Below, one piece after another: positions 18,258-26,957 of a stretch of DNA of 64,000 nt (position 1 is the stretch's first letter; the number at the start of each line of letters is the position of its first letter). Origin of the DNA: Arcanobacterium pinnipediorum (GTDB lineage Bacteria > Actinomycetota > Actinomycetes > Actinomycetales > Actinomycetaceae); the NCBI RefSeq assembly GCF_023973165.1, contig NZ_CP099547.1, positions 744,001-808,000 of the forward strand. The letters run 5' to 3'. The notes under the pieces were generated by a model. That model saw nothing but the letters and a program-made list of their open reading frames with translations, ran no database searches and was not told where the DNA came from. The position numbers and the translations under genes were made by a program.

Positions 18258-18315
18258 TACTGCTCGTAGTTCGGGTATTGTGAAGATATAGCAGTTAGCA
18301 AGAAGGGAACCGTTT

Positions 18316-18705
18316 ATGGCTCTGTCAGACTATGAGCGTCAGATGCTTGAGCAGCTCGAGGCACAACTAAAGGGTGATGATCCGACGTTGGCTGAGTCGC
18401 TTGGAACTGAAGATCTTGAGCACACTAGGCTTGCGCTGTCCATCCGGCATTTAGTGCTTGGACTGATTGTTGCTGTCATTGGTCTAGGCGTTGTTGTGGT
18501 GAGTGTGGCCAGTGAATTAATTATTGTTGGCATCGTGGGTGGTGTTACTGTTTGGCTAGGGCTGATGTATATCGTTCGTGGAATGTCACGCGTCGGCGTT
18601 GAAGCTGGTGGGCACGCTCAGCGGCCAACGTCCCATTCGGGGGAGAGCTTCATGGAGCGTCAAAAACGAGCCTTTGATCGACGCCGTGAAGAAGGGGGTC
18701 GGTAG
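18316..18705 (+). CDS. DUF3040 membrane protein
   Basis: 129 residues. It opens with the DUF3040 signature ALSDYERQMLEQLEAQL, followed by about 30 cytoplasmic residues, two adjacent membrane helices (about 44-90, HLVLGLIVAVIGLGVVVVSV and ELIIVGIVGGVTVWLGLMYI) and a charged tail (SFMERQKRAFDRRREEGGR). This small protein commonly lies between dinB and mraZ in actinobacteria; its function is unknown. An AGAAGGGA RBS is at 18302-18309. Confidence 0.88.
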   Translation: MALSDYERQMLEQLEAQLKGDDPTLAESLGTEDLEHTRLALSIRHLVLGLIVAVIGLGVVVVSVASELIIVGIVGGVTVWLGLMYIVRGMSRVGVEAGGHAQRPTSHSGESFMERQKRAFDRRREEGGR

Positions 18706-19057
18706 TAACCGATTTCGTCACTCCTTACCTGTTGTTGTCAGTGACATCGCTGCCGATGAAGGCTCAGGCGATGAGGTATTCGCATAGATAGAGCAACTGG
18801 TTTTATAGCTAGCGAAGATGGCTAGCCATAGTGGGAGCTGGAACATATTGTTCCAGCTCCCACTTTTTTTATTTCTCTCAAAGCCCCCTCCATTTTCCAC
18901 CATTCCTTTCTCTGCAGGCGGTTTTTCGATGGAAATTGACGTCTCGAAGACCCGATAAATAGACAAAATAGAAATCTATAACAATTGTCACTCCACAGAT
19001 TTTTTCGTTGAATTTCCAATGCAAAATTATATGAATTTCGTGTTTTGCGCGCATTAG
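18706..19057. other. gene-free stretch before mraZ
   Basis: From the DUF3040 stop to the MraZ repeats I see no credible gene. It holds the strong terminator at 18831-18870, a small inverted repeat CTAGC/GCTAG just before it, and an A/T-rich stretch (about 18870-19040) that should carry the mraZ promoter. A TTGCGC -35-like element at 19045-19050 is the best candidate there. Confidence 0.5.
18831..18870 (+). terminator. strong intrinsic terminator
   Basis: A perfect 15-bp stem (GTGGGAGCTGGAACA with its complement), 3-base loop TAT, followed directly by seven T (18864-18870). It separates the dinB/DUF3040 transcript from the dcw cluster. Confidence 0.92.
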
Positions 19058-19082
19058 TGGTGGGTTATGGGGTAAAGTGGAG
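19058..19082 (+). promoter_or_regulatory. MraZ operator repeats
   Basis: Three TGGNG repeats, TGGTG (19058), TGGGG (19068) and TGGAG (19078), are separated by exactly 5 bases and so repeat every 10 bp. This is the known form of MraZ binding sites in front of mraZ, so the cluster is probably autoregulated. Confidence 0.75.
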
Positions 19083-19107
19083 CCAACGAGAGAAAAGGGG
19101 GTGGAAA

Positions 19108-19539
19108 ATGTTTCTTGGCACTTACGAGCCACGGCTCGATGACAAGGGGCGTTTGATACTCCCGGCAAAATTTCGTGATCAACTAGCAAACGGTTTGGTC
19201 GTCACTCGAGGTCAAGAGCACTGCCTGTATGTTTTCCCATTCGCAGAATTTGAAAATATACTCCAGCGGTTGCGTCAAGCTCCAATGACGTCAAAAGAAG
19301 CTCGCACATATACCCGCGTCTTCCTTTCCGGAGCTAACGATCAAGTCCCTGATAAGCAAGGTCGAATCACCCTGCCGGCCGCTCTACGTAGCTATGCAGG
19401 CTTAGATCGCGATCTAGCAGTTATCGGATCTGGGGACCACGTTGAAATTTGGGACGCCCAAGCCTGGGAGTCCTTCCTATCAACAAGCGAAGACGAATTT
19501 GCCGACCGTGAAGAAGAGTTAATACCCGGAATCTTCTGA
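19108..19539 (+). CDS. mraZ: Transcriptional regulator MraZ
   Basis: First gene of the dcw cluster; an AbrB-fold ring-forming DNA-binding protein that controls its own operon. 143 residues from ATG 19108, behind AAAAGGGGGTGG. The two tandem SpoVT/AbrB-like halves are visible: [23 protein letters not shown] and [20 protein letters not shown]. The conserved DxKGRxxLPA and DxxGRItLP motifs are intact. Its operator repeats lie 26 bases upstream. The open frame reaches 19045, but those extra residues are not conserved. Confidence 0.96.
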   Translation: MFLGTYEPRLDDKGRLILPAKFRDQLANGLVVTRGQEHCLYVFPFAEFENILQRLRQAPMTSKEARTYTRVFLSGANDQVPDKQGRITLPAALRSYAGLDRDLAVIGSGDHVEIWDAQAWESFLSTSEDEFADREEELIPGIF

Positions 19540-19650
19540 TGTGTACTTGTGGCCCTTCTCCAATTCTCCTGAGATATTTCCCCGATTTCAGGCAATTGGC
19601 GGGGGACCACGAGCCCACCTCGATGATGCGATACATGAAAGGAATGTGTA

Positions 19651-20661
19651 ATGGCATTAGATGCACACAATAACGCGTTGCACATTCCAGTGTTGCTAGA
19701 ACCGATTATTAATCTCCTCGCACCAGCCCTCAACGATGGAGGCGTGCTCATTGACTGTACGCTGGGCATGGGCGGGCACTCGGAAGCGTTTTTACGTTCC
19801 TTTCCACAGCTACGTGTTATCGGCATCGATCGTGATGAGCAGGCAATCGACCTCGCAAGCCGCCGCCTGAGCCAATTCGGCGATCGCTTTAGCGCTGTTC
19901 ACACCACCTATGACAACGTCGACCAAGTCGCCAAAACCTTTGGCCACGATGGGCGAGTCGATGCCATATTGATGGATCTAGGCGTGTCCTCTCTCCAGCT
20001 CGACGAAGCTGAGCGTGGTTTTTCATACTCCCACGATGCACCCCTAGATATGCGGATGGACACAAGCTCCCCAGTGACTGCCGCACACCTGCTCGCAACA
20101 CTCTCACATAGTGAATTAACCCGGATCTTGCGGGTCTACGGTGAAGAAAAATTCGCCGCCCAGATTGCGCGCGAAATTATCAAGCGCCGTCAATCCTCAC
20201 CGATAGAACGCACCAGCGAACTTGCCGATCTCATCCGAGAAACCATTCCAGCCCCGGCACGCCGGAAAGGCGGAAACCCTTCAAAACGCACCTTCCAAGC
20301 CTTGCGCATCGCGGTTAACAATGAACTCGATGTCCTAGAAGCCGCAGTGCCACGAGCCATCGAATCACTGCGAGTGGGGGGACGCTTAGCAATCGAATCG
20401 TATCAGTCACTCGAAGATCGAATTGTTAAAGAAGCGCTCAACGTCGGTTTGAAGTCAACCTCGCCACCTGGGCTACCGATGGAACTAGAAGATCATGGCC
20501 CGTATTTAAACTCATTGACTCGTGGCGCACATAAAGCAGACCGGCACGAGCAAGAAAATAATCCACGTTCTGCTTCAGTTCGCCTACGAGCAGTTGAACG
20601 CCTCCGGCCAACTCCACCCCATATCCACCAGTCTTACCGTCGCCAAGGAAGTGTGTCATGA
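19651..20661 (+). CDS. rsmH: 16S rRNA (cytosine(1402)-N(4))-methyltransferase RsmH
   Basis: Methylates N4 of C1402 in the 30S decoding centre. 336 residues. Motifs: HIPVLLEPIINLL at the start, the SAM motif DCTLGMGGHSEA, IGIDRDEQAIDLA, ILMDLGVSSLQLDEAERGFSY, and RRKGGNPSKRTFQALRIAVN. Length is normal. GAAAGGA lies 7 bases before the ATG. It follows mraZ after 111 bases with no visible hairpin, and the next gene overlaps its stop by 4 bases (ATGA). Confidence 0.97.
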   Translation: MALDAHNNALHIPVLLEPIINLLAPALNDGGVLIDCTLGMGGHSEAFLRSFPQLRVIGIDRDEQAIDLASRRLSQFGDRFSAVHTTYDNVDQVAKTFGHDGRVDAILMDLGVSSLQLDEAERGFSYSHDAPLDMRMDTSSPVTAAHLLATLSHSELTRILRVYGEEKFAAQIAREIIKRRQSSPIERTSELADLIRETIPAPARRKGGNPSKRTFQALRIAVNNELDVLEAAVPRAIESLRVGGRLAIESYQSLEDRIVKEALNVGLKSTSPPGLPMELEDHGPYLNSLTRGAHKADRHEQENNPRSASVRLRAVERLRPTPPHIHQSYRRQGSVS

Positions 20662-21056
20662 GTGCAACATCTCACGCTAGCAAGCCTCTTTATCTACAGT
20701 CATCACGTCCTGTCATTGCGGCGCCGGGGCTACAAGTTGTGCCTACACCAGCGACAACTCGAGGATTTATTGGCACAGTTGTGCTGTGTGCAACTCTCTT
20801 TCTAGGCGCATTGGCGGCGGCGTTCTACCTCAATACGCTTATGGTGGCTGGCGCCTATGAACTCAAAGACATCGTGGTAGAACACAACGAAGTCGCTGCT
20901 CGGGTAGCCACACTAGAAAGTGAAGTTATTACCAACACCTCACCACATCATCTCCGAAACGCCGCCCAAGACCTCGGAATGGTGCCGGCAACCGATATGC
21001 TATATATCGATGTTGAGGCAGGCGCAGTTTCTGCGCCACAACCGAGAAACGATTAG
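20658..21056 (+). CDS. ftsL: FtsL-like septum protein
   Basis: 132 residues: a cytoplasmic N-terminus of about 38 residues, one membrane helix (about 38-62, GTVVLCATLFLGALAAAFYL), then a short extracellular coiled-coil-like part (VVEHNEVAARVATLESEV) and the FtsL/DivIC-type ending LRNAAQDLGMVPATDMLYID. Sequence conservation in this family is low. The call rests mostly on topology and its place between rsmH and ftsI. It acts with FtsQ and FtsB to activate FtsW/FtsI. It overlaps rsmH by 4 bases and is probably translationally coupled. Confidence 0.85.
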   Translation: MSATSHASKPLYLQSSRPVIAAPGLQVVPTPATTRGFIGTVVLCATLFLGALAAAFYLNTLMVAGAYELKDIVVEHNEVAARVATLESEVITNTSPHHLRNAAQDLGMVPATDMLYIDVEAGAVSAPQPRND

Positions 21057-21076
21057 TGCAGTAAGGAGAGCTCACG

Positions 21077-22960
21077 GTGGATGACCGCTTAGAAACTGAT
21101 TCGGTCTCCCTTACCCAGCGCCTCCTGAAGAACTATCGTGCTGGTATGGGACAAGGCCAAGGCAGTGGCGTAGCTGGCCGAAAATTTACCAATAAGCGAC
21201 TATCTGTCACCTTGGTTATTGTTATCGTTGTTGCGTTGGTGTTGGTATTGCGACTATTCCAGCTGCAGGTACTTAGTGCCCCGCAGTTAGCGAGAACTGC
21301 TCGAGAACTGCGCACCCAGTCTATTACCCTCGAAGCTAAACGAGGCGATATCGTTGACGGTAAAGGCAACATTCTGGCAACGTCGGTTGAACGGTACAAC
21401 GTTCGGGTCAATCAAGTAGAAATCGCCGCATATAACGAATATAACGACGACGACGAACTGATTGGAACCGGCGCTGCAGCAGCAGCGAAAAAGATAGCGC
21501 CGATCCTCCAGATGGATGAAGCCGAGCTCGGCGGAATCTTCCTTGGTGGGGCTGAAAAAAATCAGTGGACGCTCGTCAAACGCGACATCTCACCCGATAC
21601 GTGGCGCGAAATTTCTGCGCTAGGAATTCATGGAGTCTATCCAGAACGATACATGCAACGGTTCTATCCTAACGGCAATGTTGCCGGAAATATTTTGGGG
21701 TACACCGGAGTCACTGCCGAAGATGACACCCTCGCTGGTCGAGCCGGAATTGAGGCAAGCTACAATACGCTGCTGAGCGGGAAAAACGGCGAACTCTCCG
21801 TCGAAGTAGGTCCTTACGGAACAGTTTTCCCGCAAGCACCCAAGAAAGAAGTTCCGGCAGTTGACGGTGGCAAAGTACAGCTAACCATCAACCGTGACTT
21901 ACAGCTAGCCACCCAAGAAGCCCTGGATGCGGCCACTGAGCGTACGAATGCCGAATGGGGCGCCGCCGTCGTCGTCGAAATTGGAACCGGACGTATCCTT
22001 GCGTTGGGAGACTCCTCAAGCCCAGACCCGTCAAATCTTAACGACGTCAAACCAGGGGACTGGAACTCGCGTGCAGTACAAGCTGTTGTTGAGCCTGGAT
22101 CAACTGGAAAGATCATCACGCTTTCTAGTGCGTTGGAAGCCGGAGCGGTTTCACCGACCTCAACATTTGTTGTTCCAGACCAGATAACGATGCCCAACGG
22201 GCAAGCATTTTCTGATAACGATAATCACGCCACTGAAACGATGACCACGGCGGGGATCATCGGAAAATCCTACAATACCGGTCTGATTCAGATCGGCGAT
22301 CTAGTTCCAGATAGCTACCGATACGAGATGCTTGAACAATTTGGAATTGGGCACAAAACCGGTGTTGAGCTACCGGGAGAAGTCGATGGTTTCCTTAAAC
22401 ACCATTCCGAATGGGATGATCGCACACGATACACCACCATGATCGGACAGTCCTGGGCGGCTTCAACTATTCAGCTTGGTCAAATGATTTCCATTATTGG
22501 CAACGACGGCGTACGCGTTCCACTCCATATCGTCGATGGCGTCTACGACGGCGAAGGCGTGTTCGAGCCAACGGTGATCGATGCTTCAGAACAAGTGGTC
22601 TCTGCTGAAACAGCGCGCGCCGCGAATAGTATTTTGCAAGGTGTTACCAGATCAGATTCCACCGGAGAGCTAGCTCGAATCCCTGGGTACAACGTTGCTG
22701 GAAAAACAGGTACGGCAGAAGTACCTGACGAGAACGGAAACCTGACTAAGCGCGTTGGTACCTTCGTGGGACTTGTGCCAGCTGAGAAACCGCAAGTTGC
22801 GATCGCGGTTGTTATGTACAATCCATCTGGTCCGGGCTATGGCTCGGTCACCGCGGCACCAGTTTTCTCCGAAATAGGGAAATTCGCCATGCGTTCATTG
22901 GGAGTTGCACCCTCGGTTGAGCCGCTGGTGAAATACCCATGGAATTTAAGTGAGATGTGA
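21077..22960 (+). CDS. ftsI: Peptidoglycan transpeptidase FtsI (PBP2b/PBP3 class)
   Basis: Septal class B penicillin-binding protein that crosslinks peptidoglycan with FtsW. 627 residues from GTG 21077 behind AAGGAGAG (21063-21070). One membrane helix near residues 38-60, then the dimerisation domain (KRGDIVDGKGNILATS), then the transpeptidase domain with active-site motifs STGK (in VEPGSTGKIITL), SYN (GKSYNTG) and KTGT (AGKTGTAEV). All catalytic residues are present. It overlaps murE. Confidence 0.96.
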   Translation: MDDRLETDSVSLTQRLLKNYRAGMGQGQGSGVAGRKFTNKRLSVTLVIVIVVALVLVLRLFQLQVLSAPQLARTARELRTQSITLEAKRGDIVDGKGNILATSVERYNVRVNQVEIAAYNEYNDDDELIGTGAAAAAKKIAPILQMDEAELGGIFLGGAEKNQWTLVKRDISPDTWREISALGIHGVYPERYMQRFYPNGNVAGNILGYTGVTAEDDTLAGRAGIEASYNTLLSGKNGELSVEVGPYGTVFPQAPKKEVPAVDGGKVQLTINRDLQLATQEALDAATERTNAEWGAAVVVEIGTGRILALGDSSSPDPSNLNDVKPGDWNSRAVQAVVEPGSTGKIITLSSALEAGAVSPTSTFVVPDQITMPNGQAFSDNDNHATETMTTAGIIGKSYNTGLIQIGDLVPDSYRYEMLEQFGIGHKTGVELPGEVDGFLKHHSEWDDRTRYTTMIGQSWAASTIQLGQMISIIGNDGVRVPLHIVDGVYDGEGVFEPTVIDASEQVVSAETARAANSILQGVTRSDSTGELARIPGYNVAGKTGTAEVPDENGNLTKRVGTFVGLVPAEKPQVAIAVVMYNPSGPGYGSVTAAPVFSEIGKFAMRSLGVAPSVEPLVKYPWNLSEM

Positions 22961-24456
22961 TGATTCGTCCCCGCAATGTAACACCAGTTAGGTTAGGAAA
23001 CCTCATACCTAACTGTCCACCAGAATATGCCGATATCCTAATTAGCGGCGCCAGTGCAGATAACCGCAATATCCGGCGCGGCGATCTCTTCTTTGCACTT
23101 GCTGGTTCGCACGTCCACGGCGCGAAATATGCTCAGGCTGCGGTTGAGGCGGGAGCTCATGCCATCATCACAGATCCGCAAGGAGCTAGCTATATCTCGG
23201 GAAGTCTGGGGAGGGATGTTGGACTGATCGTCGATCCAGATATCGGTGTCAAAGTTGGAAAGATCGCAAGTGAAATCTATGGTCGACCCGCGCAAAAACT
23301 GACAACGTATGCGGTTACGGGAACGAATGGGAAAACAACGACCGCCTTTATGATCGACCATATCTTACGAGCTCTTGGTGAAACGACTGGTCTGATTGGC
23401 ACGGTTGCAGTCCAGCTAGCCGGAGTTGAGGTTCCGGCCACTTTGACCACACCACAACCAGCGGATCTGCAAGCCATGCTTGCCGCGCTCGTTGAACGAG
23501 GCGGTAGGAGCTTGGTGATGGAAGTTTCCTCGCACGCAATAGCCCAGGGTCGAATCGATCCAATGCATTTTAGTGTCGCAGGTTTTACTAACCTCACTCA
23601 AGATCACTTGGATTATCATCACACGCTCGAAGAATACTTTGAAGCTAAAGCCCAGCTTTTTACCGAAAAATATGCAACAACTGGGGTAGTGATAACCGAT
23701 AGTTCCTGGGGGCAGGAAATACTCAACCGCCAGCACGGCCGCCTCGTGGCTTTACGTACGAACACGCAAGAACCTGGCGCTTGGAATATCGTCGATCGCG
23801 ATAATCAGCAATTTACGTTGGTCGATCCGGATGGAGATCAGCTAACCACGTCGTCGTCGTTACCTGGCGATTTCAATATCGCAAACGCAGCCCTAGCAAT
23901 TGCGATGGTGGCAAAAGCAGGACACCGCCTTCAAGACATTGCGCACGCATTGCGCCAAACCCATGGAGTGAGCGCGGTTGTGCCTGGGCGAATGGAAGTT
24001 GTTGGTGACCAGCCGCGTGTAATTGTTGACTTTGCGCACAACGAAGATGCGTTAGCTAAAGCGCTGGCTGCGTTGCGTGCATCCACGAGTGGAAAACTTA
24101 TCGTTATTACCGGATCTGCAGGAGATCGTGATGTGACAAAACGACCAGCAATGGCTCGTAGCGCTGCCACGCTCGCCGATGAGCTGATCATTACCGATGA
24201 TGATCCGCACTTCGAAGATCCCGCACAGATTCGTCAAGACCTGATAGCAGGTATCCCTGCTGGTAGGATATGGCGTGAGATTCCCGATCGTCGCCAAGCG
24301 ATCCAAACCACAATTGTTGCGGCTAGTTCGGCAGATACTATACTCATTGCCGGACGCGGGCACGAACGTTTCCAAGATGTTCATGGCACACTGATCGAAT
24401 TAGATGATCGCCAGGTAGCTCGCGAAGCACTAGCAATGCGAAAGGCCATGCAATGA
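22960..24456 (+). CDS. murE: UDP-MurNAc-tripeptide synthetase MurE, probably Lys/Orn type
   Basis: Adds the third amino acid to UDP-MurNAc-L-Ala-D-Glu. About 498 residues. ATP site TGTNGKTTTAF, substrate segments TTPQPADLQAML and EVSSHAIAQGRIDP, NLTQDHLDYHHTLEEYFEAK, and the C-terminal GSAGDRDVTKRPAMAR. The amino-acid selectivity motif reads DDDPHFEDP, where diaminopimelate-specific enzymes have DNPR. This argues for L-lysine or ornithine at position 3, as in several Actinomycetaceae and bifidobacteria. The exact amino acid cannot be read from sequence. ATG 22960 overlaps the ftsI stop; GTG 22957 directly in front is an alternative. Confidence 0.93.
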   Translation: MIRPRNVTPVRLGNLIPNCPPEYADILISGASADNRNIRRGDLFFALAGSHVHGAKYAQAAVEAGAHAIITDPQGASYISGSLGRDVGLIVDPDIGVKVGKIASEIYGRPAQKLTTYAVTGTNGKTTTAFMIDHILRALGETTGLIGTVAVQLAGVEVPATLTTPQPADLQAMLAALVERGGRSLVMEVSSHAIAQGRIDPMHFSVAGFTNLTQDHLDYHHTLEEYFEAKAQLFTEKYATTGVVITDSSWGQEILNRQHGRLVALRTNTQEPGAWNIVDRDNQQFTLVDPDGDQLTTSSSLPGDFNIANAALAIAMVAKAGHRLQDIAHALRQTHGVSAVVPGRMEVVGDQPRVIVDFAHNEDALAKALAALRASTSGKLIVITGSAGDRDVTKRPAMARSAATLADELIITDDDPHFEDPAQIRQDLIAGIPAGRIWREIPDRRQAIQTTIVAASSADTILIAGRGHERFQDVHGTLIELDDRQVAREALAMRKAMQ

Positions 24457-25871
24457 TTACCATGACATTCGAAGAAGTGGCGCGCTCGGTTAATGCGACG
24501 TCGAGTAGTACACCATCGATTGCAACACGTGCAGTTCGTGGTATTTCCACGGATAATCGACGCATCACTCCCGGCGATGTTTTTGTTGCCATTGCAGGCG
24601 AACGTGCAGATGGCAACACCTATGCTCAGGCCGCTATCGAGGCAGGTGCTGTTGGGGTCATTAGTGCAGACAAAGATCGGGCGATCGCCAGTGGAGTTGA
24701 TCCTGAACTTATAATTTCCGTCCAAGATCCGATTGAAGCACTTGGTCTATTAGCCCATGCGCAAGCACAGCTCTTGCGCGTTGAGGGCGCAAAAGATTTT
24801 CACGTTGTGGCTGTTACCGGTTCGGTGGGCAAAACCACCACGAAAGATCTCCTTGCGCTCTTACTTCGTAATCGTGGCCCGATAGTTGCCCCACCTGGAT
24901 CGTTTAATAATGAGCTGGGGTTACCGCTAACTGTTCTCCAGGCCGAGCAGACCACGGCTACGCTCGTTGTCGAAATGGGAGCAGACCATATTGGCAATAT
25001 TGATTATCTTACCGGGATTATCCAACCAGATATTTCGGTAGTTTTAGCCGTGGGGCGCGCCCATATTGGTGAGTTTGGTGGCATCGATAATATTGCGTTA
25101 GCTAAGTCTGAGCTGGTGCGTGGCACGCGCCCGGGGGGAATCGTCGTGTTAAATTACGACGACGAACGCGTGCGCAACATGGCGAAAGATGCCCGCGGCG
25201 ACGTCGTCTACTTTAGTGCTAGTGGCCAGCATACTGAGGGCGTGTGGGCTTCTGATATTTCGACGTCGGACACCGGCCATGCCTCGTTCACACTGCACTA
25301 TGGGGACCAACAAGCACGAGTGGACCTTGGGTTAGTTGGTCGACATCATGTCACAAATGCGCTTGCGGCGGCCAGTGTAGCGCTCTTGATGGGGAGCACG
25401 GTTAGCCAGTGTGCCCAAGATTTAACCCATGCCCGCGCTGGCAGTCCGCATCGGATGGATGTGTGGAATCGGTCTGGGATTACCATCATTGATGATTCCT
25501 ACAATGCAAATCCAGATTCTATGCGCGCAGGTTTACAGGCGTTATCTCATATTGGCCACGGCAGGCGAACAATTGCTGTGCTTGGGCAAATGCTTGAGCT
25601 GGGGGAGTCTTCGCAGAGCGAGCATCGCGACATTGGCACAATTGTGGCAGAGTTAGGTATCGATATCCTGATTGGGTTTGGCCCTGGAATCGAACCTATC
25701 ATCGAAGCAGCTCATACCCGCGGGGTTAGAGTTGAATCGGTAGCGGAGGTGAGCCAAGCTATGCATTTACTTGATACGCTTATCGATGAAGGCGACGTAG
25801 TATTGTTAAAAGGTTCAAATGGTTCTGGGGTGTGGCGCCTCGCAGACGCTCTAAAGGAGATAGGTCGCTAA
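24453..25871 (+). CDS. murF: UDP-MurNAc-tripeptide--D-Ala-D-Ala ligase MurF
   Basis: Adds D-Ala-D-Ala to the UDP-MurNAc-tripeptide. 472 residues. N-terminal domain with GISTDNRRITPGDVFVAIAG, ATP site TGSVGKTTTKDL, then PGSFNNELGLPLTVL, VVEMGADHIGNI and a C-terminal ligase domain with DDSYNANPDSMRAGL. Start ATG 24453 overlaps murE by 4 bases; a second ATG occurs at 24462. mraY starts at the base after its stop. Nothing unusual. Confidence 0.96.
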   Translation: MITMTFEEVARSVNATSSSTPSIATRAVRGISTDNRRITPGDVFVAIAGERADGNTYAQAAIEAGAVGVISADKDRAIASGVDPELIISVQDPIEALGLLAHAQAQLLRVEGAKDFHVVAVTGSVGKTTTKDLLALLLRNRGPIVAPPGSFNNELGLPLTVLQAEQTTATLVVEMGADHIGNIDYLTGIIQPDISVVLAVGRAHIGEFGGIDNIALAKSELVRGTRPGGIVVLNYDDERVRNMAKDARGDVVYFSASGQHTEGVWASDISTSDTGHASFTLHYGDQQARVDLGLVGRHHVTNALAAASVALLMGSTVSQCAQDLTHARAGSPHRMDVWNRSGITIIDDSYNANPDSMRAGLQALSHIGHGRRTIAVLGQMLELGESSQSEHRDIGTIVAELGIDILIGFGPGIEPIIEAAHTRGVRVESVAEVSQAMHLLDTLIDEGDVVLLKGSNGSGVWRLADALKEIGR

Positions 25872-26957
25872 ATGCTCGCGATTCTTATAGCACTTGGAAC
25901 AGCGCTCATTATTGCGCTGCTAGGTACCCCGTTCTTTATCCGGGTTCTTCAGCGACGTTCATACGGGCAGTTTATTCGCGAAGATGGGCCCACTACTCAT
26001 CTGGTTAAACGCGGCACTCCGACTATGGGTGGTGTTGTTATCATCACCGCAACGATTGCCGGGTGGGCTATTGCAAATATCGTCATGCAACGTGTACCTA
26101 CCGTAACAGGCTATCTTTTGCTGGGCTTGATGGCAGGTATGGGTTTTGTAGGATTTCTCGATGACTTTATCAAAGTGAGCAAGGAACGCTCACTGGGATT
26201 GACTCCGCGCGCAAAAATGTTGGGCTTGGGTACTGTTGGCATAACGTTTGCTATTCTATCGCTTCAGTTCCCTAACCAGGAGCACCGTACTCCGGGTTCG
26301 ACGGCGATTTCGTTTGTTCGAGATACGCCGTTAAATCTTGCCACGTGGGGCCCGATTATCGGTTTGATCCTCTTTGTTCTTTGGGCAAATTTCCTTATCA
26401 GCGCATGGTCGAATGGCGTAAATCTCACTGACGGTCTCGATGGTCTTGCTGCCGGGGCTTCGATGCTGGCGTTTGGTGCCTATACAATTGTTGGAATTTG
26501 GCAATATTACCAGCCATGTGAATCGATTGTGGCAACTAATACCGGGTGTTATGACGTGCGCGATCCACGCGAGATAGCGATCATCTGTGCGGCTATTGTG
26601 GGAGCCTGTTTCGGTTTCTTGTGGCACAATACTTCACCGGCCGCCATCTTCATGGGAGATACTGGATCGTTGGCTTTAGGTGGCACCTTTGCCGGTGTGT
26701 CAATCCTTACGCGTACTGAAGTTTTAGCAGTCCTCTTGGGTGGCCTTTTTGTTGTCATCGTTATCTCTGACGTTATCCAGATCGGAATGTTTAAAATGAC
26801 GGGCAAGCGTGTATTTAGGATGGCTCCGCTGCATCATCATTTCGAGCTTAAAGGCTGGAAAGAAGTCACGATCGTGGTACGGTTTTGGCTCATCCAAGGC
26901 CTCTTTATCTCAGCTGGCATGTTCTTATTCTATGCAGAATGGTTGGCCCAACAGTGA
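25872..26957 (+). CDS. mraY: Phospho-N-acetylmuramoyl-pentapeptide transferase MraY
   Basis: Membrane enzyme that forms lipid I from UDP-MurNAc-pentapeptide and undecaprenyl phosphate. 361 residues, about ten membrane helices. Conserved segments: KRGTPTMGGVVI, the catalytic Asp pair in GFLDDFIKV, NLTDGLDGLAAG, FLWHNTSPAAIFMGDTGSLALGG and APLHHHFELKGWKE. AAGGAGATAGG (25853-25863) at the end of murF supplies the RBS. The GTGA junction with murD indicates coupling. Confidence 0.97.
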   Translation: MLAILIALGTALIIALLGTPFFIRVLQRRSYGQFIREDGPTTHLVKRGTPTMGGVVIITATIAGWAIANIVMQRVPTVTGYLLLGLMAGMGFVGFLDDFIKVSKERSLGLTPRAKMLGLGTVGITFAILSLQFPNQEHRTPGSTAISFVRDTPLNLATWGPIIGLILFVLWANFLISAWSNGVNLTDGLDGLAAGASMLAFGAYTIVGIWQYYQPCESIVATNTGCYDVRDPREIAIICAAIVGACFGFLWHNTSPAAIFMGDTGSLALGGTFAGVSILTRTEVLAVLLGGLFVVIVISDVIQIGMFKMTGKRVFRMAPLHHHFELKGWKEVTIVVRFWLIQGLFISAGMFLFYAEWLAQQ

